64,000 nucleotides of DNA from Caecitellus pseudoparvulus (taxonomy: Eukaryota; Bigyra: Bicosoecida), in the NCBI GenBank assembly GCA_965644315.1, contig CBFFRQ010000037.1:53649-117648 (forward strand). Direction: 5' to 3'. The notes under the pieces are model-generated. The model did not search any database and was not told the origin of the DNA. It saw only the letters and a list, made by a program, of their open reading frames with translations. Position 1 is the stretch's first letter; every line of letters begins with the position of its first letter. The position numbers and the translations under genes are program-made. Shown here piece after piece: positions 49,440-59,156 of the stretch.

Positions 49440-52400
49440 TCATCGGCCCCACCGACTGCCGCGGTTGCCGTGCTGCTGCGGCTGTGTGGGGCCGGCCCCC
49501 AACAAGCCACCGCCGCCCGTACCTGCCGGCCTGGGCGCGTATGCGCTTCCTTGCGTGGTTATGGGTGCAGGTGCTGGTGCAGGTGTTGGTGCAGATGTGG
49601 CTGGGAGTGAAGAGAGCATAGCAGCAAGGCCAGCCAGGCGAGAGGGCTTGGCTGCAGCTGGTGCTGGTGCTGGTGCGGGTGCGGGTGCTGGTGGCTGCAT
49701 GCTGAGCAGGCTGGTCTGGGGGGCAGCCGACAGTCCGTACGGGTCGCCGAACGCGGCAGCTGGGGCATGCCCCAAGGTGGGTGCTGGTGCCTGTGTGGCG
49801 AGTGACGCGTAGTGCGGGTCTGGGTCAGTTGAGACGAGGAAGGCGGGCTGTGCAGCGGCAGCTTGCGCTGGTGCGTCTGGGCGATCCAGCAACCCGCCAG
49901 CCGGCGAATCGCGTGACGGCGTGGGATCAGACCGGGAGGTTTTTGGCGGCTTGTCCTCGTCATGGACACGCTCTGCGCGACGCTTGATGCCACGTGCGGC
50001 GGACTTGCTGGGGCGCTTGTGCTGGGGCTTGGGCGGGGCTGTCTTCTTGTGCACGAGGACGGCGGCAGGCGACGCGGGGGGCAGGGAGTACGCGGAAAGC
50101 AGCATGCAGAACAAACCACGTGTGTCCTGCGGCAAGGTTGCGAGGCGAGCGAGGCTGGTGGTGCCGCTGTCCTCACGGGCCAGGGCAGTGATGGGGGGAA
50201 TGACGAACACTTGTGTGCCCTTGTTGATGTCAGCAGAGTCGGCGACGTCGAACACACCTGCGCGACCAGCCGATGCCAGCGCCGTGCACAGCGCGCCCAC
50301 CCCCTGCCCTGCCGTGTCGACTTTGAACACTGCCAGGGCCCGGCTGCCCCGCTGCATGCGAGTGTGGATGTCGAGCAGGTAGCTTCCGAGGGCTTCCAGG
50401 CGCATGCGGCCGACCTGTTTCAGCGCAGGCGGCAGGCCAGTCCGGTGCAGCTCCTGCACGCTCGCGACGTCCACAGTGTAGCCAGGGGCTTCATACTTCT
50501 GCGCCACGTCGCTGAAGAGAGACTGTGCCAGTGTGCGGCCTGCTGGCGTGGGCGTGCCTTCACTCGCGCGCGCAAGTGCGCTTGCCACGACACTGGAGCT
50601 GCGTGCAGAGTGGCGCAGCGCCGTGCCCGTGGCTGTGACGGTCTTGGGCACACCCGGCATCTCCCCCACGATTGCGAGCGAGCAAGTGCTCTTTCCCCCC
50701 GCATTGGCCTGCACGTCTTGCCCGAGAGAGGCCGGTCGCTCTGCCGGGAGGCTGCCGCTGCCCTGCGCAGTGCCAGGTTGTTTCGTGGTGACGGGCGGCA
50801 GCTTGGTGTCTGGGCCGATCCGGGTGCGCTTGATGAGGCTGGAGAGCACGGAAGTCTTGGCAGGGGCGACCCGCTTCTTTGTGGCAGGCGGGGGCTTTGG
50901 TGTTGCCACAGGAGCTGCCTTTGGCTTTGGCTTGTCGTCTTTGTCAGTGGCAGTTTTCCCGGAGGAGTCAGGCGGGGGCACAGGTCGACTTGGCGCAGCG
51001 GAGCCAGCCGCTTGAATCCCTTCTGCTGTGATGCTTGCTCTGGTGGCTTGCACCTCTGCAGATGCCATGTCCAGCGTGGACATGGTGCCCAGCCGCTCAG
51101 GTGGCAGGTCCCCGCTCATGACTCGCTGGCGCAAGGTGGGGTTGCTGGGGTCCTGCAGGTTCAGCGTCATGGCCAGAAGCTGTTCCTTGTACTTGTTCCG
51201 GGCAGAAGACAGCGGGTACTTGGCATGCATGGCGGCTTCTGCGGCGTTGGCCAGCTCGACGGCCTTGCGAAGGTTGGGCAGGGACACGCCAGCGACAGGT
51301 GTGCTGGTCGCATGGGGCAGTACCTCGATGACGGCATCTGACAACTTGGCTCCCGCGACAGCACCAGCCAGCATAGTGCGGGCTTTTGCGCGAATGGCTT
51401 CGTTGGACACCTTCGTCTTGGCCTTGCCGTCGCTGCTGCCGCTTGCATCGGTGGGTGTCGGTTTGGGGGCTTTGCGCGCCACTTTCAACGGCCGCCGGGG
51501 CCGGCTTTGCAGCAGCCGTTGCAGGCGTTGGTGGTGAGAGGGGCCCAGGGAGCGGGAGGGGGCACCGTCCTGTGCCGTGGATGTCGCACTGGGCGTCACA
51601 GGGTCGCCGTACAGACTGTCGTCAGACGAGTCCCCGCCACCGGCCCCACCTCGTTGGCCTCCAGGCTTGGCACCTTGACTCCGTTTGCGGCGCGCCTTGC
51701 CTGGGCGTTCACTTGCCTGGGGCTCTTCGTGGTCGCTGTCCGCTTCGCTGTCCGGCCCAGCGCCCAGACTCCCGTCGGAGCTCGCTTCGGACAGGATGAG
51801 TCCAGCACCCTCCCCCGCCACCACGCCCTCTTGGTCGGCATCGGGCCGCCCACTGGCCAGACAACCAGACAGCCACGCAGACCACTGGCTGCTGACTATG
51901 GTGCGGGAGCACTGGTCAAGGATGCCCTGCGTGACATGCTGCACAGCTGCAGTCACAGCGTGGCGGTACGGAGTGTCTCCAGCCAGCAGGCGCTGGTGAA
52001 TGGAGGAGGAGGCGGGGTTCATGCCGCCCAGCAACTTGCTGCACACACCCTGTGGGTCGACATTGGTGGGCAGGACATCTGTGATGGAGGCTGTCTGTGC
52101 CTTGGTGCGGCTGCGCTTGCCGTGGCTGGCAGAGGTGTCCTGGGGGCTTGCAAGGCCCAGCGCCCGGGCCCGTGACGCCTGTGCTCGCTCCAGCCGCTGT
52201 ACGAGGCGCAGCTGCCGTGTGCGCAGCACAGCAGGGGGCACTGCCCCGTCGCCGGTAGTGTGCTTCGCAGGCGTGCGCAGTGCTCGAGCGGTGCTGGTGC
52301 GGAGTTCCGCGTCACGCAGTTCTGCCGCCCAGGCACACGCCACATGCGCCTGCCCCCACGGCGCCAGGAGTCGAAGTGGAACCCACGCAATGACACCAGG

Positions 52401-55400
52401 CAGGTCGTCAGGTGGACTCCACTCTGCTGCGAACATGGCCGATTGGGGTGAGTCTGAGGGGCCCAGAAGAGATGTGGGGGGGGTACCGTGGCGGAACCAG
52501 GAGCTGACTGGGCCAGCCGTGTCCACAGGCTTACCCCACAGCCGCACAGCCGCCCACAGCTCCTCCATGCTGCGCTGCACGGTGGCTTCCCCTTCGCTGC
52601 CTTCCGTAGGCGATGGGAGTTGCACTGTGCTGTTCAGTGCCGTGTCAGGCGCAGTGCCGTGAGAGTCCAAGGCGGCGACCAACGCTTGCATGGCTGTCGG
52701 CGGCAGCTGTGCCGTCTCGCCCACAACACGCATTGGAACGGACTGGCTACCCGCACTTGATGTGGGAGTGGCTGTGCTTGCCGCATCCACCACGCCAAGG
52801 AGGGAGGCCGGCCACCAAGGCATGGCGCCGACACGCGCCCACACGAGCTGCCCTGACGCCAGCGCTGCTGCGCACAACAAGGCCGCAGATGAGGCGGGCG
52901 GGAGGGGCAGGCCCTGGGGAGCTGACTGTGCGCCAGGCATGCTGCGCAGCATGTCGCTGCCGCCCACTGCGGCGGAGGCCCAGGCCGAGAGCAGGGAGCG
53001 GGTAGGCTGGGGCAGCAGGCGGGGCACTTCCACTTGGCCCTGTGCCGCTGCTGCAGCCCAGCTCTGCACACTTGAGCCCAGTGTAGCCTCGCCGGCGCCG
53101 CCTTGGCGGGCATGGCGCCGTTGTTCCGCAGCACATGTCGCGACAGCCTCTGCCAAGCGTACAGCCCAGTGGCAGGCGGGGCCAGTTTCGCCAACCTGAG
53201 TTTGCAGCTGTTCCAGAGTGCGCTGCACTGCGCCGGCAGTGCCCAAAGTTTGGGGCGCCATGATGTAGAGGCGCTCCGCTTCTTGCAGCGCAGAGGTGTT
53301 CAGGACTGGGAGCAGGCCAGTGCATGTGTGCAAGGCGCGCTGGCGCATGGCGTGGACATACAACGCTGCCTGGTGCAGGAGAGTGGCGGGGGGAGTGACG
53401 AGCTGTGTTGCACGACTGACAGTGCTTGGGTTGCTGCGGCTCCGCACTGTGTCATGGAACGCTACGCAGCAGATTTCCAGGTCGGCACGGCCGCTGGTGT
53501 CTGTCCTGGGCTCAGCCAAGCATGCTGACAGGGCTGCCTGGTGCAGAGGCAGCAGCTCGCCCGCAGCATCACCTGCCTCGGCACCCTGCACTGCCGCCCA
53601 CGTGTCATCCAACAGCACGAGGCGAGCGTGAGCCACACGCAATGCGGCGAGCACCACACTTGGCGGCGTCATGGGGAGCAGACCAGCAGCTTCGATGGCA
53701 GCCTTCAAGTCGCCCAAAGCGATGTTCAACAAGCGAGTGTCAGCGGCAGCCGAGCCGCCCAGATCCTGACCGACCATGGTGCTGATGCTGCGCTGCTCGC
53801 ACTGGGCGGCAGCAGAGAGGGCTGCTGCGCACTTGCCGAGCCAGGGCCCGCCCAACGTCACCAGATGTGCCGCGGACGTCACAGCGTCAACTGCGTCGCC
53901 TGGAATGTGTGTGGAGGCGGCAGGTGGAACAGACACCCCAAACGTGGCTGCCACAGCAGGCAACTGCGTGCCTGGTAGGTCCGCTGAAATGCCTGGGAGG
54001 TCGGATGCACTGGGCAGCTGGGGAAGGGGGCAGATGGAGGCACTGCCCGCGGGCAGCGTTGGACCCGACAGCGGGGTGGCACACGTCAGCGCAGCAAACG
54101 CCCCGATCAAATCCAGCACCGCATCCCCCGGAATGAGGTTAGAGGAGGCCTGTTTGGTGCGTCGAGAAGAAGGAGGGGGCTGTGCGAGTGCCACTGCGTG
54201 CTTCGCCACACAAGTGTGAATGGTGTCGACACAAGCCACGACGTGGTCACAGCGCGCCTGCACCGCCTGCACATGCGCTTCAGTTGCCTTGGCGAGAGGC
54301 GCTGGGCAGGCCTGCAGGGCTTGAAGTAGCACAGCGCCAAGCTGGTGCGCCTCTGCCCACGATGCCAAGGAAGCGGAAGCCCCAAGGCTGCGCACGTGTT
54401 CGGCCCACCTACACGCCAGCACTCTTGCCAGAAGAGCGTCGAAAGCCGGGGAGGTACGCACAGGAAACCAGAAGGGTTCTGTGCCGGGGCAGCGCAGGAG
54501 CGCCAAGCTTTCCTCCGGTGAGGGAGGTGTGCTGCGTGTGGCCAGGCTCGCAATGTCGCATTCACGTGCGTCGGCCGCAGCCACCCAGCGCTCAAACGTC
54601 GCACGGCAGGCAGCTGCAGCTTTAACAGTGGAAAGCTCAGAAAGGTGGGAAGAAGCGAGTTGAATGTCATCAAGGGATGCTGTCGGGAGACCTGGTGCAT
54701 GCAGCTGCTGAAGTAAGAAGACTGCCCGGCCGATGAGCGCCAGCACCGAACTCTCAGCCTTCAGCTCCGAGCACAAGCGCCCCAAGCTGCCGCCGAGTGG
54801 CCCAACGTCGTTCCACCTAACAGCCAGTTCCTCCCAAGCTTGCACGTCGGCATGTGAAAGCAGCGCAGTGCCTGACGGCTTCACGGCTGGGGCGGTGCTG
54901 TCCTGCAGTGCGGGGTGGGGGGCCGCCAGCTGCACGCGGCACACCGAGCACCCTGGCCCAACTTCCAGTTCTGGGCTGCCACTGCCAAGAAAGCCACTCC
55001 TGTGGAGCAAGGCCTGGAGCTCGACGCAGCGCTTGGCAGTGGACAATGCAATGGAGAGTGTGGCCTGTTCCCAGCAGTGGGCGTCGAGCACACCGGCACG
55101 ACGCGCCGCCTCCAAGGTCTGCAGGCGCCCCTCTGCGGCGTCAAGCACAGCGAGCCTACCTGAGCCATCTTCAGGGAAGACGCTGGCACTGATGGCAGGT
55201 GCTCCAGATTGTGGGTTGCCGAAAACCTCCTGCACTGCGCTGTCCACGGCCCCGACGCGCTGCACCCAGGCTTCCAGTGCAGGCCGCAGGTCGAAGTGCA
55301 CTGAGCGATCGCGAACCTTTTCCAACAGCTCCCTGGCACGCAGCAAGGCTGGGATGACAGGCTCTGTCGATGAGCTGGAGACAGTAGCCTGTGGCACATC

Positions 55401-58400
55401 AGGAATCGCTGCTTCGACATCGGCAACGGTGCGGAGGTCACCCAGCACGTCAGCTGCCGCGGTCCTGCACTCGACGGCTTCTGCCATGGAGTGCTGCAGG
55501 CGTTCAACCAGCGCACTGCACAGGCTGGCCACCGGCTCGTCCAACTCTGCCGAGCAGGCTGTCTGAGTGGCCTGGGACAGCCTCGTCACGTCTTCTGGAG
55601 TCGTGGCAGACAGGTCGCGCAACGCTGCAAGTACATTGGCCCCCGCAAGCAACGCCGCCTCGCCGCAATCGACACGGGACCGCAGTGGGAGCCCCAGTGG
55701 GGCAGACTGAAGTTGAGATTGGAGTCGGTGCGCTTCGCCAATGCAGTGGTCAAGTGCTTCTGTGATACTTGCAGCGTCCTGCGTGTCGGCTGCCACAGTG
55801 CTGAGGCGCTGCAGAACGCCTCGCCACGCTGCTGAGGCATCTGCTTGAAGCGCCTCGCTGGCTTCGACAACTCCTCGTACAGCGGCCAGGAGGGATGCCA
55901 GGGTTTGTCCCGGCGGACACGCAGCCTTGTGCAGCTGCTGCAGAGTGCAGGGGGGTCGCGTGTCGGCCACCCATGCCTCGCACGTGGACCGCACGTCCCC
56001 GAGTGCTTGCACCGTGCCCCGTGCTTGTTCCAGCGCCACAGCTCCATGTGTTGAGGCTGCAGCAGCTTGGGCCGAGGCGGCCCACAGCGCTGTGCCGCAG
56101 ATGGGGGGCACGATAGACGCCAGGGCTGATGGCAAAGCGATGCCGGGCGCAGCTTCGACGGCGGCGCCCAAAGCTGCGAGAGCCTGGTGTGGCGTGCAGT
56201 CTGCAGGGTTTGTCCGGAGTGTAGGGGCCCCTTCAGGCGCAATTGGCGCTTGCTTTGCTGCAGCATCCCCATCGCTGGTTTTGAGGATGGTGTCGATCGC
56301 TTGCACTGCTGCGGTGTCCCGTCCCAGCAGCTCACCCAGCACCTGGCGGGCACTTTGCAAGGCGGCGATGAGGCCTGCAGTGAGCTTCTGGGCCTGCACA
56401 ACTTCAGCGTTGTGCTTCAGAACCTTGGGGGCAGCTTGCAGGGCTGCCGTGACGGCGGCGAGGGGGTGTGCTGTGCCTGGGTCTGGAGTCAGGAAGTGCA
56501 GGTGTGACTGAGCCCAACCCCGCACCATGGCGTGCACCTTGTGGACATTTTGTACAGTGCGGAGGGAGGTGGGGGGCGTGCCTGCCAGTGCGTCGGTGGG
56601 CATGGTGTCGGGTGCATCCTTCACGAGGGACTCCAGAGCGGCCAGGGTGGTGGCCACCTCGGCACCCTCACGGCCCTTCGTCACCAGCGCCAGCTGGGTC
56701 AGCCACGCGCCCCATGCGACGCCAATCTGCAAGCGGGCAGCAGTGACGGACGGCACACGAATGGGCAGACACTGCACCAGGGCAGACAGCCACCGCAGCG
56801 CGCCGTGCAGTGCCCCAGCTGCAGAGAGCGCTTTGGACAGGGACACGCCAGGCTTGCTCTGCCCGAGAAGGAGCCCCCCCAGAGTGGCTGTGAGGCCGGC
56901 GACGGCGGCGTCTACGGCCAGGACAACGCCGAGGGGCCACGTGGCATTGGCACGGCAAACACCACTGTGCACCTGTGCATGTGGGCGGCTTGGGGTCGGC
57001 AGCTCAACTCGGGTGACGCTGGGGTGGTGGGTCATGAACCACGCCAGCGCATCTTCCAGCAGAGCCCTGTCTGAGACGCTGTCATCCCACGCCTGGGCGT
57101 GCTCCTGCAGATGACCTGCGAGGGCATGGCGGGCTTGGCCCTCCATAAGCACAGGGCGGTGGGGGGTGCCCAGTCCGGCTGGGTCGTACAGTGTCTCGTA
57201 TTCGCCCTCCAGCACCCACCCCACCCCCCACGTCACCGGCAGCAGGGCCGGGGAACTGCGAGGGGAAGTGGGGGCATCGGCCTGACAGCCCAGTACCTGC
57301 TGTGCCCAGTGCTGCAGGTTTGCCAGCACTGGCGCCTGCTTGGCCACCATCCCCGCCCACTGTTGCAGCGCGGCCGTGTACAGCGGCATGGCGAGTGCGG
57401 GGCAGGAAGAGGTCGCCTCGGGGGGCAGAGCTCCCTCCGTCTCTGCCTCCGCCTCAGACCAAGTGTCGGCGTCGGCGAAGTGGCGTGGAGGCGGGATGAG
57501 CAGTTTGCGGGAGGGGTGGGGTGTGGGCAGGGGGTCGTCAGTGTCACCCCCCTTCACGTCAGCATACGCTGCCAGGGCGGCGGGGGGAGTGTGTGCGCGG
57601 CACCAGGGACAGACGTACTCCTCTGCGTCCCCCGCCACGCCCTCCCCGCAGTCAGCTGAGTACAGCCACTCGCCACACGTGTCACAGCCCAGCATGAGGC
57701 GCTCCGGGGAATACCCCTCCAAGCAGCGAGAATACAGGGTGGTGGGAGCTGCCAGGGCGTGGGCCGCCACGCCACGACCACACGCATCCCGGGCGCTGGG
57801 CAGGTGCTTGCGCAGTGGAGCAAGGCCACTCGCCACCCCACGGGCCAGGGACAGCGGCAGGGCTGGCAGGTGCGGAGATAGCTCACACTGTGAGTCAGGC
57901 TCTGGGTCTGAGGGCGGCTCGGTCCATGCCTCTAAGTACAGGGCGCTGTCGGCAATGGCTGTTGCGTGTACTGCATCCCCTTCTGTCGGCTGCTGCGCCA
58001 ATCCCTGGTGTGATGTCACAGCGCTGAGCCAGGCAGCTCGTTGAGGAAAGGCTGCCTCTGCACCAGCTGGCTGGCTCAAGTACTGCAGGGAGCCGGAGAG
58101 CTCTCCACTGCCCGTGGCAGGCAGCAGGCGGAATGACATTGCCTGCAAGTCCACTGGCGCTGCTCGGCGCCCCCACAGCGCGCAGCAGCCGTGCACCCAC
58201 TGCTGCTCGCCTGCGGAATTCGCATGGCACCGCACCAAAGCCGGTGGGGCCAGCGACTGGGACGGCAGCGCCAGCTCAGCGCCTCGAGGCGGTTCAGTAT
58301 ATTTGCTTGACATCCATGTGATGTCCTGGGAGCCGCTGCAGATGCTGCAGGGCGGCGTGCTCACGCTGGAGCCGGGCAAGGGGGTCTGCGTGTCAGCCAC

Positions 58401-58781
58401 ATGCCTGCACCAGGCACACTTCCACGCAGCGCCCTGCTGCACTGCCGCGTAGCCTGCCCCCACACACCCCGCATGCACAAGTGTGCTGCAACTTCCACAG
58501 CGCAGGGCAGCCGACGCGACGAACCAGGCGCCTGGGTCTGAGATTTGCGCCTTGGCGCCTGGCTCGGGCAAGCTGGTGTCCCCCTCCCCGCCACTGTTGC
58601 TGGGAAGGGTGTGGGGGTACAGCGGCGCCTCGTCGCGGAAGCCAGTGGCGCACACTGTGCATCGCAGGCCTGCTGCGTGGGCTGTCGCCAGCGCCCCCCG
58701 CAGCCATGCGCTGCGGGCAGCGGCACCGCCTTCGCCTGTCAGGTGCGGCGGCGGCCCGGCCTCGGCCGCGGCAGCGTCCAT
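49440..58781 (-). CDS. Giant PHD / PWWP / TFIIS-central / SPOC chromatin and Pol II factor
   Basis: A 3,113-residue protein in one exon. The ATG at 58781 (MDAAAAEAGPPPHL) is the first in frame. Order from the N-terminus: an extended PHD-like zinc region (CTVCATGFRDEA, LRCGSCSTLVHAGC, CAWCRHV, CSICSGSQD, WVHGCCALW); a second PHD finger near 57.76-57.6 kb (MLGCDTCGEWLYSADC, EEYVCPWC); about 1,500 residues of helical repeats resembling the PLU-1-like region of KDM5 proteins; a PWWP domain near 52.85-52.6 kb (LVWARVGAMPWWPASLLG); a TFIIS central domain near 51.3-51.0 kb (LRQRVMSGDLPPERLGTMS); a SPOC domain near 50.5-50.1 kb; and a Pro/Ala-rich tail. PHD + TFIIS-M + SPOC is the layout of PHF3/DIDO/Bye1, which bind Pol II. 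No JmjC domain was seen. Confidence 0.85.
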   Translation of the reverse strand: MDAAAAEAGPPPHLTGEGGAAARSAWLRGALATAHAAGLRCTVCATGFRDEAPLYPHTLPSNSGGEGDTSLPEPGAKAQISDPGAWFVASAALRCGSCSTLVHAGCVGAGYAAVQQGAAWKCAWCRHVADTQTPLPGSSVSTPPCSICSGSQDITWMSSKYTEPPRGAELALPSQSLAPPALVRCHANSAGEQQWVHGCCALWGRRAAPVDLQAMSFRLLPATGSGELSGSLQYLSQPAGAEAAFPQRAAWLSAVTSHQGLAQQPTEGDAVHATAIADSALYLEAWTEPPSDPEPDSQCELSPHLPALPLSLARGVASGLAPLRKHLPSARDACGRGVAAHALAAPTTLYSRCLEGYSPERLMLGCDTCGEWLYSADCGEGVAGDAEEYVCPWCRAHTPPAALAAYADVKGGDTDDPLPTPHPSRKLLIPPPRHFADADTWSEAEAETEGALPPEATSSCPALAMPLYTAALQQWAGMVAKQAPVLANLQHWAQQVLGCQADAPTSPRSSPALLPVTWGVGWVLEGEYETLYDPAGLGTPHRPVLMEGQARHALAGHLQEHAQAWDDSVSDRALLEDALAWFMTHHPSVTRVELPTPSRPHAQVHSGVCRANATWPLGVVLAVDAAVAGLTATLGGLLLGQSKPGVSLSKALSAAGALHGALRWLSALVQCLPIRVPSVTAARLQIGVAWGAWLTQLALVTKGREGAEVATTLAALESLVKDAPDTMPTDALAGTPPTSLRTVQNVHKVHAMVRGWAQSHLHFLTPDPGTAHPLAAVTAALQAAPKVLKHNAEVVQAQKLTAGLIAALQSARQVLGELLGRDTAAVQAIDTILKTSDGDAAAKQAPIAPEGAPTLRTNPADCTPHQALAALGAAVEAAPGIALPSALASIVPPICGTALWAASAQAAAASTHGAVALEQARGTVQALGDVRSTCEAWVADTRPPCTLQQLHKAACPPGQTLASLLAAVRGVVEASEALQADASAAWRGVLQRLSTVAADTQDAASITEALDHCIGEAHRLQSQLQSAPLGLPLRSRVDCGEAALLAGANVLAALRDLSATTPEDVTRLSQATQTACSAELDEPVASLCSALVERLQHSMAEAVECRTAAADVLGDLRTVADVEAAIPDVPQATVSSSSTEPVIPALLRARELLEKVRDRSVHFDLRPALEAWVQRVGAVDSAVQEVFGNPQSGAPAISASVFPEDGSGRLAVLDAAEGRLQTLEAARRAGVLDAHCWEQATLSIALSTAKRCVELQALLHRSGFLGSGSPELEVGPGCSVCRVQLAAPHPALQDSTAPAVKPSGTALLSHADVQAWEELAVRWNDVGPLGGSLGRLCSELKAESSVLALIGRAVFLLQQLHAPGLPTASLDDIQLASSHLSELSTVKAAAACRATFERWVAAADARECDIASLATRSTPPSPEESLALLRCPGTEPFWFPVRTSPAFDALLARVLACRWAEHVRSLGASASLASWAEAHQLGAVLLQALQACPAPLAKATEAHVQAVQARCDHVVACVDTIHTCVAKHAVALAQPPPSSRRTKQASSNLIPGDAVLDLIGAFAALTCATPLSGPTLPAGSASICPLPQLPSASDLPGISADLPGTQLPAVAATFGVSVPPAASTHIPGDAVDAVTSAAHLVTLGGPWLGKCAAALSAAAQCEQRSISTMVGQDLGGSAAADTRLLNIALGDLKAAIEAAGLLPMTPPSVVLAALRVAHARLVLLDDTWAAVQGAEAGDAAGELLPLHQAALSACLAEPRTDTSGRADLEICCVAFHDTVRSRSNPSTVSRATQLVTPPATLLHQAALYVHAMRQRALHTCTGLLPVLNTSALQEAERLYIMAPQTLGTAGAVQRTLEQLQTQVGETGPACHWAVRLAEAVATCAAEQRRHARQGGAGEATLGSSVQSWAAAAAQGQVEVPRLLPQPTRSLLSAWASAAVGGSDMLRSMPGAQSAPQGLPLPPASSAALLCAAALASGQLVWARVGAMPWWPASLLGVVDAASTATPTSSAGSQSVPMRVVGETAQLPPTAMQALVAALDSHGTAPDTALNSTVQLPSPTEGSEGEATVQRSMEELWAAVRLWGKPVDTAGPVSSWFRHGTPPTSLLGPSDSPQSAMFAAEWSPPDDLPGVIAWVPLRLLAPWGQAHVACAWAAELRDAELRTSTARALRTPAKHTTGDGAVPPAVLRTRQLRLVQRLERAQASRARALGLASPQDTSASHGKRSRTKAQTASITDVLPTNVDPQGVCSKLLGGMNPASSSIHQRLLAGDTPYRHAVTAAVQHVTQGILDQCSRTIVSSQWSAWLSGCLASGRPDADQEGVVAGEGAGLILSEASSDGSLGAGPDSEADSDHEEPQASERPGKARRKRSQGAKPGGQRGGAGGGDSSDDSLYGDPVTPSATSTAQDGAPSRSLGPSHHQRLQRLLQSRPRRPLKVARKAPKPTPTDASGSSDGKAKTKVSNEAIRAKARTMLAGAVAGAKLSDAVIEVLPHATSTPVAGVSLPNLRKAVELANAAEAAMHAKYPLSSARNKYKEQLLAMTLNLQDPSNPTLRQRVMSGDLPPERLGTMSTLDMASAEVQATRASITAEGIQAAGSAAPSRPVPPPDSSGKTATDKDDKPKPKAAPVATPKPPPATKKRVAPAKTSVLSSLIKRTRIGPDTKLPPVTTKQPGTAQGSGSLPAERPASLGQDVQANAGGKSTCSLAIVGEMPGVPKTVTATGTALRHSARSSSVVASALARASEGTPTPAGRTLAQSLFSDVAQKYEAPGYTVDVASVQELHRTGLPPALKQVGRMRLEALGSYLLDIHTRMQRGSRALAVFKVDTAGQGVGALCTALASAGRAGVFDVADSADINKGTQVFVIPPITALAREDSGTTSLARLATLPQDTRGLFCMLLSAYSLPPASPAAVLVHKKTAPPKPQHKRPSKSAARGIKRRAERVHDEDKPPKTSRSDPTPSRDSPAGGLLDRPDAPAQAAAAQPAFLVSTDPDPHYASLATQAPAPTLGHAPAAAFGDPYGLSAAPQTSLLSMQPPAPAPAPAPAPAAAKPSRLAGLAAMLSSLPATSAPTPAPAPAPITTQGSAYAPRPAGTGGGGLLGAGPTQPQQHGNRGSRWGR
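49561..49700. repeat. GGTGCT/GGTGCG microsatellite
   Basis: Imperfect 6-bp units (GGTGCT, GGTGCA, GGTGCG) in two clusters, 49561-49600 and 49655-49697. On the minus strand they encode alternating Pro-Ala runs in the tail of the SPOC protein. Slippage-prone. Confidence 0.85.
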
Positions 58782-59156
58782 GGGGCCCACCCAGAGAAGA
58801 CAAGAGGGGAGTGGGGGTGAAGAGCGCAATGTGAGAGGTGCGTTTGGTGAAGGGGCCGCGGCACAGGGCGCTCGAGGTTATGTCGAGGAGGGGAGTATGT
58901 GGATGGCTGCGGAATATGGCTCACCAAGACTTGGGATTCTGAGCAGTCTGCAGGCGGGGGGGGAAGGGGGGCGTCAGACTCGATGCCCACAGCGCCAGAG
59001 CTAGGTAGTCCACACATTAAATACCTCGCGGCAAGAGCATCAGGCCCACTCCTTCCCTCGGCGTGCGTCACCTTGCATTGCGGAGCATTGCAGCGCGTGC
59101 ACTTCCTGGCTGGCAGCGCCGCGCTGTGACGGGAAGTGCTCTTCGCTGCGCGCGCC
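58782..59156. promoter_or_regulatory. Divergent promoter region between the PHD/SPOC gene and ArfGAP
   Basis: 375 bp between two divergent start codons. An A/T-rich box (ATTAAATA, around 59015) sits about 140 bp before the ArfGAP ATG in otherwise GC-rich DNA and could be a TATA-like element. A G-rich run lies at ~58955-58970. Confidence 0.4.

Noticed and set aside
49962-51341. Plus-strand 459-codon frame opposite the SPOC gene
   Set aside because: Overlaps the TFIIS-M and SPOC domains on the other strand; no recognisable domain of its own.
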